Source of the DNA: SVEL01 sp017381055
GTDB lineage: Bacteria; Bacillota; Clostridia; Lachnospirales; Lachnospiraceae
Assembly: GCA_036307185.1 (NCBI GenBank)
Contig: JAXJYC010000036.1
Location: 1 to 43,771 of the forward strand
Reading direction: 5' to 3'
DNA length: 43,771 nucleotides
This document shows, piece by piece, positions 1-7,257 of the stretch. The first letter of the stretch is position 1; the number at the start of each line of letters is the position of its first letter. Below the pieces are notes generated by a model. It did no database searches. It had not been told where the DNA came from and was given only the letters and a program-made list of their open reading frames with translations. The position numbers were made by a program, and so were the translations under genes.

Positions 1-385
1 CCCGTGATTTGCTAAATGCCCTCTTGATACAAGTTTATTACTGCGTGATATTTTCTACAAAACACAGCTATTGCTATGTGATGTTCGTGTGAATGAGAGA
101 CATCATTCGGAAGATTTTCGTAAAGTTTTCATCCCCACACCGAAGCACCAATGCCGCTTGCCGAATCTGTTTGAGCAGGCTTGGCTCTTATACCCCTGCA
201 GGGTAATAAGCCAAGCCGCGCAGTTATGCAGGCAAGCGATAAATAAGCATGTGCAAGGTGTGGGGAATGAAAATAGAAAATCTTCCAAGATGTCCTCATC
301 ACATGAACACCACTAGCAACCTGTGTTTTAGAGAAAATACACGCAGGCTTAGTATCAAGAAGGGCATATAAGCAAATCATCGGAG
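1..385. repeat. Very large imperfect inverted repeat (~385-nt hairpin), no gene
   Basis: No convincing coding region lies in the first 567 bases. Bases 1-198 are an imperfect reverse complement of 199-385. The tip is CCCTGCAGGG (194-203), flanked by GGCTTGGCT (178-186) and AGCCAAGCC (209-217). Further out, the paired blocks are GGAAGATTTTC near 109 with GAAAATCTTCC near 276, CCCCACACC near 133 with GGTGTGGGG near 257, AAAACACAG near 58 with CTGTGTTTT near 322, CTTGATAC near 23 with GTATCAAG near 352, and GATTTGCT near 6 with AGCAAATC near 370. Short bulges and internal loops separate the blocks. The left arm reaches base 1, so the element may extend outside the window. Short ORFs here are by-products of the repeat. 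It could be a palindromic MITE, two inverted copies of an older repeat, or a structured RNA; the sequence alone does not decide. Confidence 0.85.
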
Positions 386-427
386 CCCTCATATATGCAA
401 AAAAATACATAAATATATTTCGGTTGA

Positions 428-504
428 TTTGATAATTTGATTTGGGCAAGGAGGGATGGTGGTGGTGAGGTATAGGCGGTGGCAAGGGAAGATGGCGATT
501 GGGG
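428..504 (+). other. G-rich, C-poor tract upstream of a promoter
   Basis: This stretch is strongly G-rich and nearly free of C on the + strand, in an otherwise AT-rich genome. It contains closely spaced GG/GGG runs, for example GGTGGTGGTGAGG near 460, with further GGG runs near 436, 444, 484 and 500. Several GG tracts with 1-3 nt loops could form a two-tetrad G-quadruplex. No gene is visible; a 118-codon minus-strand ORF (129-485) shares the repeat and has no family features. The rest of 386-427 is featureless AT-rich DNA. Confidence 0.55.
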
Positions 505-533
505 TTGCGGTTAGTGGAGGATGAGGATATAAT
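505..533 (+). promoter_or_regulatory. Putative sigma-A promoter for the DUF6472-sbcD-sbcC operon
   Basis: TTGCGG (505-510), a 17-bp spacer and TATAAT (528-533) form a good vegetative promoter 34 bp before the first gene. No other promoter-like sequence was seen before sbcD. Confidence 0.6.
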
Positions 534-567
534 AGTGGTAGTTTAGTGAAAGATGAGGTATGGATAT

Positions 568-768
568 ATGGCTAAAGGTAAGCAGGCGAAGTCTACAAGC
601 TGTTGTGATACATGTTCAAATTATGTATATGATGAGGAGTATGAATATTATACATGTGAGATGAACCTTGATGAGGATGAGATGGGTAAGTTTATGACGG
701 ATTCTTTTTATAATTGCCCTTATTATCAGTTGGATGATGAATATGCAATTGTAAGAAAACAGAATTAG
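568..768 (+). CDS. DUF6472 family small cysteine-containing protein
   Basis: A 66-residue acidic protein, probably cytoplasmic, with no signal peptide. It matches the DUF6472 pattern I recall from Lachnospiraceae: an N-terminal CCDTCSNY-type cysteine cluster, an aromatic/acidic DEEYEYY stretch, one cysteine, an LDEDEM block, a second Cys-Pro-Tyr motif (CPYYQ) and a C-terminal YAIVRKQ tail. The spaced cysteines suggest metal binding, which is inference. I chose the ATG at 568 because GATGAGG lies 9 bases upstream; an in-frame ATG at 553 would add five residues. It lies 11 bases before sbcD and is probably co-transcribed. Function is unknown. Confidence 0.8.
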   Translation: MAKGKQAKSTSCCDTCSNYVYDEEYEYYTCEMNLDEDEMGKFMTDSFYNCPYYQLDDEYAIVRKQN

Positions 769-779
769 TGGAGGGTTAG

Positions 780-1913
780 ATGAAGTTTTTGCATATTTCG
801 GATTTGCATTTGGGAAAAAGAGTATATGAGTATTCTATGATAGAGGAGCAGAAGAATGCATTATGGCAGGTGCTTTCGGTTATAGATGAAAAGAATGTTG
901 ATGGAATATTTATAGCAGGTGACATATATGATAAGTCAGTGCCTACTATTGAAGCTATAGAGTTGTTTGATAGTTTTTTAATAGAGTTATCTAAGAGGGA
1001 TATAGACGTATTTATTATAAGTGGTAATCATGATAGTCCGGAGCGAGTAGGGTTTGGTGCGGAATTTTTTAAAAGTAAGAGAATATATATATCTAAGGCT
1101 TATGAGGGGAAAATCGAGTATGTAGATATGGAAGATGAATTTGGTAAGCTAAGAATACATCTTATACCTTTTTTGAAGCCTGCAAACGTAAAGCGTTTCT
1201 ATCCAGAGGAAGAGATAAATGATTATAATAGTGCGGTTAGAGTGGTAACTGAGCATATGGATATGATTGGTGAAGGCAGAAATGTAGTGCTTGTACATCA
1301 GTTTATTACAGGTGCAGTGAGAAGCGAATCTGAGGAAAGTTTCTTAGGTGGAATGGATAATGTAGAATATGATTTGTTTGATGATTTTGACTATGTGGCA
1401 TTAGGACACATACATAAGTCACAGGCAATGGGAAGGCAACAGGTAAGATATTCTGGTGCCTTGGTTAAGTATGCCTTAGATGAGATAAATCAAGTGAAGT
1501 CTATGACATATATGGAGATAAAGGCGAAAAATGATATTGAGATAGAGACTATCCCTATTAAGCCAATTCGTGATATGAGACGCATAGAGGGAACATATAT
1601 GGAACTTACGGATAGAAGTAATTATATAGATACAAAGGTAGATGATTATCTTCATGTGGTTTTAAAGGATGAGGAGGATGTGCCAGATGCTTTAAGAAAG
1701 CTTAGGGTTATATATCCAAATATATTAAAGCTAGAGTATGATAATACAAGAACAAGACATAGGAATTCTGTTATAGAAAAAGAAGCGATAAGAAGAAAAG
1801 AACCTATAGAATATATAGAAGAATTATTTTCTATGCAAAATAATGTAGAGATGACAGCAGAGCAACTTGGAGTTTTAAGACAGATTATGGAGGATAATAA
1901 TGAGACCGATTAA
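780..1913 (+). CDS. sbcD: Exonuclease SbcCD, nuclease subunit SbcD (Mre11 family)
   Basis: A 377-residue Mre11-type metallophosphoesterase. The metal-binding motifs are in order: DLHLG (residues 8-12), GDIYD (47-51), GNHDSPE (83-89) and GHIH (209-212). With SbcC it forms an ATP-dependent Mn2+ nuclease that opens DNA hairpins and trims protein-blocked ends. Length is normal for the family. GGAGGG lies just before the ATG. The stop codon overlaps the sbcC start by 14 bp, so the subunits are translationally coupled. A large DNA palindrome, the classic SbcCD substrate type, lies only about 400 bp upstream. Confidence 0.95.
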   Translation: MKFLHISDLHLGKRVYEYSMIEEQKNALWQVLSVIDEKNVDGIFIAGDIYDKSVPTIEAIELFDSFLIELSKRDIDVFIISGNHDSPERVGFGAEFFKSKRIYISKAYEGKIEYVDMEDEFGKLRIHLIPFLKPANVKRFYPEEEINDYNSAVRVVTEHMDMIGEGRNVVLVHQFITGAVRSESEESFLGGMDNVEYDLFDDFDYVALGHIHKSQAMGRQQVRYSGALVKYALDEINQVKSMTYMEIKAKNDIEIETIPIKPIRDMRRIEGTYMELTDRSNYIDTKVDDYLHVVLKDEEDVPDALRKLRVIYPNILKLEYDNTRTRHRNSVIEKEAIRRKEPIEYIEELFSMQNNVEMTAEQLGVLRQIMEDNNETD

Positions 1914-4707
1914 TTTGAATATATCTGCCTTTGGCCCTTATGCAGGAAAGGTAGAGATTGAATTTGATAAGTTTCTAGATAAGGGAATATATCTTATTTC
2001 GGGTAATACAGGTGCCGGTAAAAGTACTATATTTGAAGCCATAAAGTTTGCTTTGTATGGAGAAGAAAATGGAGAGGTTAGAAGTAAATATGCTGCTGAT
2101 GACGTACCTACATACGTAGCAATGACATTTTTGCTTCATGGGAAGGAATATAAGATTACCAGAAATCCTAAATATCTAAGACCAAAGAGTCGTGGAGAGG
2201 GTAGTACAGTGGCCAAAGCGGAGGCTGAGCTTGTATATCCAGATGGTAAGGTGATTTCTGGATATGCAAATGTTACAAAGGAGATAAATACTTTAACAGG
2301 TTTAAATGGTGAGCAGTTTTCAAAGATAGTTATGATAGCTCAGGGAAAGTTTAGGGAGTTGTTAGTTGCAGATACGGCAAGCCGTTCAAAAATATTTAGA
2401 GATATATTTAAGACAGAGTCGTACGATAAGCTTCAGCGTAGAGTTAAGACAAAATATCTTGAAGTATATAAGGAAAATGCTAGGACTAATGATTCTATTA
2501 AACAGTTTGTCCAGGGTATAACTGCAGCGGAAGAGTATGATAAGAAGGTGCGTCTTGAAAATATTATTAATCAAGATATTGTTGCCGATATAGATGAAGT
2601 TCTAGATATTGCAAAAGAGATAATAGAATTAGATGAGAAAGCATACCAATTGAATTTGATTCTTTTAGATGAAGAAAATATTCAGATACAAGAAAAGGGT
2701 AATAAGCTTATAAAAGACGAGAAACTTGTAGAGACTGTTGAGGCACTGCAAAAGGAAATAGTTAAATTAAAGGAATATGAAGAACAGTTTCTAATAGTTA
2801 AAGAAGCTTATGATAGAGAAAATAGTCGAAAAGATGAAAGGGATAAGCTACTTATAGAACTAGAAAATGAAAAAAAGATAGTGGAAAAGTATAAGCAACA
2901 TGAAGAACTTGTAGATAAGCTAACAAAAGGAAAAGCAAAAGATACTACATTACAAGATGAACTAAGTAAAGCATTAGAAAATAAGAAATTTATAGCAGAA
3001 AAGATAATAAATATAGAATCGAAACAACAATTAAAGCTAGATAATGAAAAGCAGTTGATGCTTTTAGATGTAGCTATAAAGGAAAATGAGGAGTATGAAA
3101 AGAAGCTTAAAAAGATTGTTGAAAGTCATGAGAGACTTGTAAAGGCTGAAGAAAAGTATGAAAAAAAAGTATATGCGTTTAAGGAAAAAGAAGATAAGTG
3201 TAATTCCGTAAAGGATGATTATGATAACGCGTTTAAGGCTTTTATTGATGCTCAAGCGGGTATAATGGCAAAGAGATTAGAGGATAATCCAGATATGCCA
3301 TGCCCTGTATGTGGTTCGCTATCACATCCTAAGCTAGCTAAATATACAGAAACAGCTCCAAGTGAAGAAGAAGTAAATAATCTTAAGGCTAAGCTAGATA
3401 AGGCGACAAATGATGTTATGGCAGCTAGTAATGAAGCTGGACAGGCTAATATAGCTAAGGGTAATGAAAAAGAACATTTGCTAGAGATAATAGGAGAGGT
3501 TGATAGTAGTTTAACTATTGATAATTATTATGATAATGTATGTCAAATGTCACCTAAAGCTCAGGAAGAGGGTTATAAGTTAAAGGACCAGAAAGATAAA
3601 ATAATAAAGAAAATAGAAATTCTAGATAAGGAACTAGGTGAAATACAAGGCTTAAAGCTTAAATTAGAAGGTCTGGATGAACTTATTAAGGATAAAGAAA
3701 ATCAAATAAATAATAATAAGCTAGAGCTTAAACAACTAGAAACAAATATAGAAAATATTAAGAAGGAACTAAAAAGTGATAGTGAGGAACAGGCTTTAGA
3801 AAGCTTATCTAAAAAGGATGCGCTTTATAAGATAATGGTAGCAAGTTATGATATGGCCGTGGAAGAATATAATAAAAATATTAATGAAAAGACACAGTCA
3901 AAAACTATAGTAGATCAATTGCTTAAGGAACTTAAAGAGCTTAACATGGATAATGTTACGGACGAAAGTCTAGACCAAGCAAGGAAAGAGTTGCTTACTA
4001 GAGTAGAGGATATAAAGGAACAGTTAGAACTATTAAATGTTGAACGAAGTAAAATAATAGATGATAACAATACTATATATTCCAGAATCCAAGGTAATAA
4101 GCATATTGTGGAAGCAGTGCAAGTGCAGAAGCATAATTTATCTAAGATAGCAACTCGCTTATCAGGACTTAAGACATTATCTGATACTTTAAATGGTGAA
4201 ATGGAAGGTAAAGATAAAATAAAGCTTGAAACCTTTGTGCAAATATCATATTTTGAGCAGGTTATCCAAAAAGCAAATACAAAGCTTTTTGAGATGACAG
4301 AGGGACAGTATGAATTTGTGAGAGATGTTTCTTCAGAGGATAAGAGAACAAAGTCAGGATTAGAGTTAAGTGTATATGATCATTATAACGGAACCATAAG
4401 AAGTGTTAAGACCTTATCTGGCGGTGAAGGATTTATGGCAGCACTGTCATTAGCGTTAGGTATGGCTGATATTATAGAAGAATCAGCTAGTGGAATTGCT
4501 ATCGACACAATGTTTATAGATGAAGGCTTTGGCTCGTTAGATGAAGTGGCATTAGAACAGGCTATGAAGGTACTATCTAGGTTATCTGAAGGCAATAAGT
4601 TAGTGGGCATCATTTCCCATGTGGCAAGTCTTAAAGATAGGATAGACAAACAGATAAATGTAGAAAAACATATATCTGGAGGATCCAATGTAAAAATAGT
4701 AGTGTAA
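1900..4707 (+). CDS. sbcC: Exonuclease SbcCD, ATPase subunit SbcC (Rad50 family)
   Basis: A 935-residue SMC-like ATPase. The N-terminal lobe has Walker A GNTGAGKST (residues 35-43). Two long Lys/Glu-rich coiled-coil arms flank a zinc hook CPVC (468-471) that dimerises the complex. The C-terminal lobe has the ABC signature LSGGE (839-843) and Walker B ending in Asp874-Glu875. It clamps DNA and drives SbcD. The start overlaps sbcD by 14 bp, with TGGAGG upstream inside sbcD. The arms are strongly Lys/Glu-biased and A-rich, as expected for coiled coil. A terminator hairpin follows 19 bp after the stop, and the next gene converges on it. Confidence 0.95.
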   Translation: MRPINLNISAFGPYAGKVEIEFDKFLDKGIYLISGNTGAGKSTIFEAIKFALYGEENGEVRSKYAADDVPTYVAMTFLLHGKEYKITRNPKYLRPKSRGEGSTVAKAEAELVYPDGKVISGYANVTKEINTLTGLNGEQFSKIVMIAQGKFRELLVADTASRSKIFRDIFKTESYDKLQRRVKTKYLEVYKENARTNDSIKQFVQGITAAEEYDKKVRLENIINQDIVADIDEVLDIAKEIIELDEKAYQLNLILLDEENIQIQEKGNKLIKDEKLVETVEALQKEIVKLKEYEEQFLIVKEAYDRENSRKDERDKLLIELENEKKIVEKYKQHEELVDKLTKGKAKDTTLQDELSKALENKKFIAEKIINIESKQQLKLDNEKQLMLLDVAIKENEEYEKKLKKIVESHERLVKAEEKYEKKVYAFKEKEDKCNSVKDDYDNAFKAFIDAQAGIMAKRLEDNPDMPCPVCGSLSHPKLAKYTETAPSEEEVNNLKAKLDKATNDVMAASNEAGQANIAKGNEKEHLLEIIGEVDSSLTIDNYYDNVCQMSPKAQEEGYKLKDQKDKIIKKIEILDKELGEIQGLKLKLEGLDELIKDKENQINNNKLELKQLETNIENIKKELKSDSEEQALESLSKKDALYKIMVASYDMAVEEYNKNINEKTQSKTIVDQLLKELKELNMDNVTDESLDQARKELLTRVEDIKEQLELLNVERSKIIDDNNTIYSRIQGNKHIVEAVQVQKHNLSKIATRLSGLKTLSDTLNGEMEGKDKIKLETFVQISYFEQVIQKANTKLFEMTEGQYEFVRDVSSEDKRTKSGLELSVYDHYNGTIRSVKTLSGGEGFMAALSLALGMADIIEESASGIAIDTMFIDEGFGSLDEVALEQAMKVLSRLSEGNKLVGIISHVASLKDRIDKQINVEKHISGGSNVKIVV

Positions 4708-4726
4708 AAAAGATAAGAAAAAAGGT

Positions 4727-4761
4727 AATCCCCGTAATACTAAAAAAGTATTGCGGGGATT
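4727..4761. terminator. Bidirectional terminator between sbcC and the convergent gene
   Basis: A 15-bp stem, AATCCCCGTAATACT (4727-4741) with AGTATTGCGGGGATT (4747-4761), has one G-T pair and a loop of A residues. In the minus direction it is followed by a T tract (complement of AAAAAA near 4718-4723); in the plus direction the T tract is weaker. It separates convergent genes. Confidence 0.85.
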
Positions 4762-4765
4762 ATGT

Positions 4766-5452
4766 TTAGTTAAATTCTATAGAAGCAGCAATTGCCTGGG
4801 CTGTCTTTAAGTTAATAGGGTATTCTCCCATAGATAAAATAGAGATTTTATATACTGTATTGTCAGTAGCATTAATGAAAAATATATTAAATGAACAGCC
4901 GCCTTGGAATTCAGATTTCATATAGTAGCCACCTTTATTGTTGGTAGTTAGATTGCCAAATTCAAAAGATGAATCATCGTTGTATTTTAGACAAAGTTCT
5001 TTTAGATATTCAGATGGAGATTTATCGTCTAAAGAGCTTACAGATACTCCCATATATGTTTCAAGCATATAATCCTTAATAACGCTTCCTGATACACTCC
5101 AACTTTTTGGAACGGTTAATGTATAACCATCAAAGGCTATTTCATTACCATTAATTGTTTGAGAAATATTATAGTAGTTATCTGAAAGTGATGTATCTAC
5201 ATATAATTCATAGGGTTCGGTTATTTCAGTTGTTTCTTCCGCGGTTGTTATTTCTTCTTTTTTTGTAAAGTCTGTAGATGTCTTTGGGTGTGTTATAATC
5301 GTTTCTCTTTTATTGTTTCCAGTAAAGACGAGAACAAGAACTATAGTAATAATAGTTATTACAATAGTAGCAATGCTAAGTCCAACCAATAATAGGGCTT
5401 TGTTATCATTTGGCTCGTTAAATAATTGTGTTTCATGTTTTGAATAAAACAT
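4766..5452 (-). CDS. Membrane-anchored protein, paralogue of the next gene with a decayed zinc ribbon
   Basis: A 228-residue protein. Residues 1-15 mirror the zinc-ribbon start of the 503-residue neighbour, but the expected cysteines are replaced (SKHETQLF instead of SKCGTQLP, Tyr for the first Cys). One hydrophobic segment (about residues 18-45) follows, then a Thr/Glu-rich linker, then a domain of about 145 residues that aligns with the neighbour's C-terminus: FDGYTLTVP, EFGNLT and AIAASIEF match FDGYTLTIP, EFGNLS and AIAASIEI. The likely topology is a short cytoplasmic N-terminus with the C-terminal domain outside. It has its own promoter and terminator. Function is unknown. It appears to be a tandem duplicate that lost metal binding and the middle domain. 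Confidence 0.75.
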   Translation of the reverse strand: MFYSKHETQLFNEPNDNKALLLVGLSIATIVITIITIVLVLVFTGNNKRETIITHPKTSTDFTKKEEITTAEETTEITEPYELYVDTSLSDNYYNISQTINGNEIAFDGYTLTVPKSWSVSGSVIKDYMLETYMGVSVSSLDDKSPSEYLKELCLKYNDDSSFEFGNLTTNNKGGYYMKSEFQGGCSFNIFFINATDNTVYKISILSMGEYPINLKTAQAIAASIEFN

Positions 5453-5486
5453 AAACTAACCTCCTTAGTATATAAATACAGATACA

Positions 5487-5515
5487 ATTTTACGTCTTAA
5501 TTATATGGAATGCAA
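5487..5515 (-). promoter_or_regulatory. Promoter of the short paralogue, conserved with its neighbour
   Basis: Read on the minus strand: TTGCAT (5515-5510), a 17-bp spacer, then TAAAAT (5492-5487). The neighbouring paralogue has identical -35 and -10 boxes and spacing, with TATACTTGCAT upstream and a TCTGTATTT leader conserved as well. AAGGAGG precedes the ATG. Confidence 0.7.
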
Positions 5516-5522
5516 GTATATA

Positions 5523-5558
5523 TGAAAAAAACGCTATAGGTGTATAACCTATAGCGTT
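5523..5558 (-). terminator. Intrinsic terminator of the zinc-ribbon protein gene
   Basis: A perfect 12-bp stem, AACGCTATAGGT (5530-5541) with ACCTATAGCGTT (5547-5558), is followed in the minus direction by a run of T residues (complement of the A run at 5524-5530). Confidence 0.9.
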
Positions 5559-5584
5559 GAATGTTTAATAAAAGTTTTTTGTAA

Positions 5585-7096
5585 TTACTGAATCTCAATA
5601 GAAGCAGCAATTGCTTTAGCTATATCATAATATTCTGAATCAGGGACCTCGGATGTTGCAATAGCTGTATACATAGTATCTTCTGCTTCGTTAAAGAAAA
5701 TCATTATGAAGACGTCAACACCAATGTATTTACTTGAAATATAGTATCCTATTTTGTCATTAGCTGAAAGATTACCAAATTCAAGATTTTCATATCCCAA
5801 TTCTATGTATGTTTCGCAAAGTGCTTTAAGTGTTTCGTCCTTGCTTTGTCCTAATGGATTGGCGCTAACTAGAATAAAGTTCTTTTGATCAGGAGCTGAG
5901 TAGCCATTAGAACTTGCAGTCCAATCACTTGGAATAGTTAATGTATATCCATCAAACTGTGTTAAAGTACCGTCGACAGACTGTGAGAAGAATTCATAAT
6001 TCTCTTCAAGAGATGTTTCAAAATCGAATTCAGAAACCTCTGTTGATTCAGATTCGAGTTCAGACTTTAATTCTTCTATTTCATCAATGTCATAATCAAA
6101 AATATAGAATTTGTCGTCAATATATGCTAAATCAAATGATACCCAAGCATATTCACCTTCGTATATGAAGTCCATAGCAACAACAGCGTAACTTGTTGGC
6201 TCTTTATAAGATGAATAATCATATACATCATAGCCATCATAGTCGAGATCGTCTATTGTATGTTCAAAATAAGATGAGTCTTCAATCCATGAAGAGCTTA
6301 TCTCGTAATCAAGCATGTTTCCATCCATATCCTGGAAACCTTCTGCCATAAGTTCACAAGCCTCGTCCTTTGAAGCGCCTTCTTCAGCATAGATGTCTAA
6401 AAGTACAGGCCAAATGTACTTGCTAGCTTTTGAATAATTAGAAGAATTAAGGGCTTTTAGGAAATTAGTTACAGTATTTTCTGCATCTTCTTCATTCACA
6501 TCAACATTCACAACAGTTTCTTCTTCAGTTGTTTCTTCCTCAGTTGTTTCTTCAACAACTGAAGTTGGTTTCTTACTTGAATTGTTTTTCTTCTTGTCAT
6601 CATCTTTAGAAAGTACAAGTGCAAGAACGATACCAACAATAATAGCTACAAGAGCTGCAATGCCAAGACCAATAAATAATGGAGCCTTACTCTTCTTAGG
6701 ACCATTGTTAACTGGCATATTGTTTGCCATATTATTCTGCATATCGTATGGCATATTGTTAGGAACGTTGTTGTATGGATACTGTCCAGCTGGATCAAAT
6801 GCAGGAGCGTCCATAACAGGTTCAGCTACTGGCATAATAGGAGTATCCATCATAGGAGCATCCATAACAGGAGTTTCCATCATAACAGGAGCGCCCATAA
6901 TAGGAGCGTCCATAACAGGAGCATCCATAACAGGAGCGTCCATAACAGGAGCGTCCATAACAGGAGTGTCCATAACTGGTGCCATAGGCTCTACAGGCAT
7001 CATAGGAGCTGCAGGCTGGCTATTTAACTGGTTTCCGCATGATGTACAAAACATTGCGCCATCAGGTAATTGTGTTCCACATTTTGAACAAAACAT
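5585..7096 (-). CDS. Zinc-ribbon membrane protein with Met-Asp-Ala-Pro repeats and an extracellular domain
   Basis: A 503-residue protein. Residues 3-21 form a four-cysteine zinc ribbon (CSKC...CTSC). Residues 39-90 are a low-complexity tract of tandem PVMDA-type repeats, encoded by a 15-bp DNA repeat. A Pro/Asn/Met-rich stretch follows, then one transmembrane segment (about 139-163), a Lys and Glu/Thr-rich linker, a domain of about 110 residues beginning near ENTVTNFLKALNSSNY, and a C-terminal domain of about 140 residues shared with the downstream paralogue. The predicted topology is ribbon in the cytoplasm and acidic C-terminal half outside. Such zinc-ribbon plus TM architectures are common in Firmicutes and often uncharacterised. 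It has its own promoter and terminator. Function is unknown. Confidence 0.8.
   Translation of the reverse strand: MFCSKCGTQLPDGAMFCTSCGNQLNSQPAAPMMPVEPMAPVMDTPVMDAPVMDAPVMDAPVMDAPIMGAPVMMETPVMDAPMMDTPIMPVAEPVMDAPAFDPAGQYPYNNVPNNMPYDMQNNMANNMPVNNGPKKSKAPLFIGLGIAALVAIIVGIVLALVLSKDDDKKKNNSSKKPTSVVEETTEEETTEEETVVNVDVNEEDAENTVTNFLKALNSSNYSKASKYIWPVLLDIYAEEGASKDEACELMAEGFQDMDGNMLDYEISSSWIEDSSYFEHTIDDLDYDGYDVYDYSSYKEPTSYAVVAMDFIYEGEYAWVSFDLAYIDDKFYIFDYDIDEIEELKSELESESTEVSEFDFETSLEENYEFFSQSVDGTLTQFDGYTLTIPSDWTASSNGYSAPDQKNFILVSANPLGQSKDETLKALCETYIELGYENLEFGNLSANDKIGYYISSKYIGVDVFIMIFFNEAEDTMYTAIATSEVPDSEYYDIAKAIAASIEIQ
6826..6984 (-). repeat. 15-bp tandem repeat (minisatellite) inside the zinc-ribbon gene
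   Basis: In-frame copies of a 15-bp unit (CATAACAGGAGCGTC on the + strand) encode PVMDA repeats. The central copies around 6900-6970 are nearly identical and the outer ones diverged. The unit is a multiple of three, so copy-number change would alter linker length without breaking the frame. Confidence 0.85.
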
Positions 7097-7129
7097 AAAT
7101 AAACCTCCTTTGTATAAAATACAGATATA

Positions 7130-7158
7130 ATTTTAAGTGGTATTTATGTAAAATGCAA
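7130..7158 (-). promoter_or_regulatory. Promoter of the zinc-ribbon protein gene
   Basis: Read on the minus strand: TTGCAT (7158-7153), a 17-bp spacer, then TAAAAT (7135-7130). The layout is identical to the promoter at 5487-5515. Confidence 0.75.
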
Positions 7159-7179
7159 GTATAATTAACGTATACTTGC
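7155..7179. promoter_or_regulatory. Dyad between divergent promoters, possible operator
   Basis: GCAAGTATA (7155-7163) and TATACTTGC (7171-7179) form a perfect 9-bp inverted repeat with a 7-bp spacer. Its arms overlap the -35 boxes of both divergent promoters. The left half, GCAAGTATA, is also kept upstream of the short paralogue's promoter (5512-5520). A shared regulator site is possible; no regulator gene is nearby. Confidence 0.45.
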
Positions 7180-7204
7180 TCTTTTTACCATAATATGATA
7201 TAAA
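7176..7204 (+). promoter_or_regulatory. Putative promoter of the prmA operon
   Basis: TTGCTC (7176-7181), a 17-bp spacer and TATAAA (7199-7204) lie 53 bp before prmA and are divergent to the zinc-ribbon gene promoter. Confidence 0.65.
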
Positions 7205-7257
7205 ATTTTTGTAATTAGTAGCGCTTAATAAGAAGAAATAGATGTGAGGTAAATAGT

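Noticed and set aside
71..485. Three overlapping short ORFs in the hairpin region
   Set aside because: They lie on both strands of the same inverted repeat and lack family motifs. The DNA symmetry explains the open frames.
4383..4688. Long antisense ORFs within sbcC, rnj, secDF and other genes
   Set aside because: They are frame shadows of well-supported genes. None has a credible RBS plus a recognisable domain.
6582..7130. 182-codon + strand ORF opposite the zinc-ribbon gene
   Set aside because: Its Ile/Thr/Gly repeats are the antisense of the PVMDA minisatellite. The minus-strand gene has the promoter, RBS and terminator.
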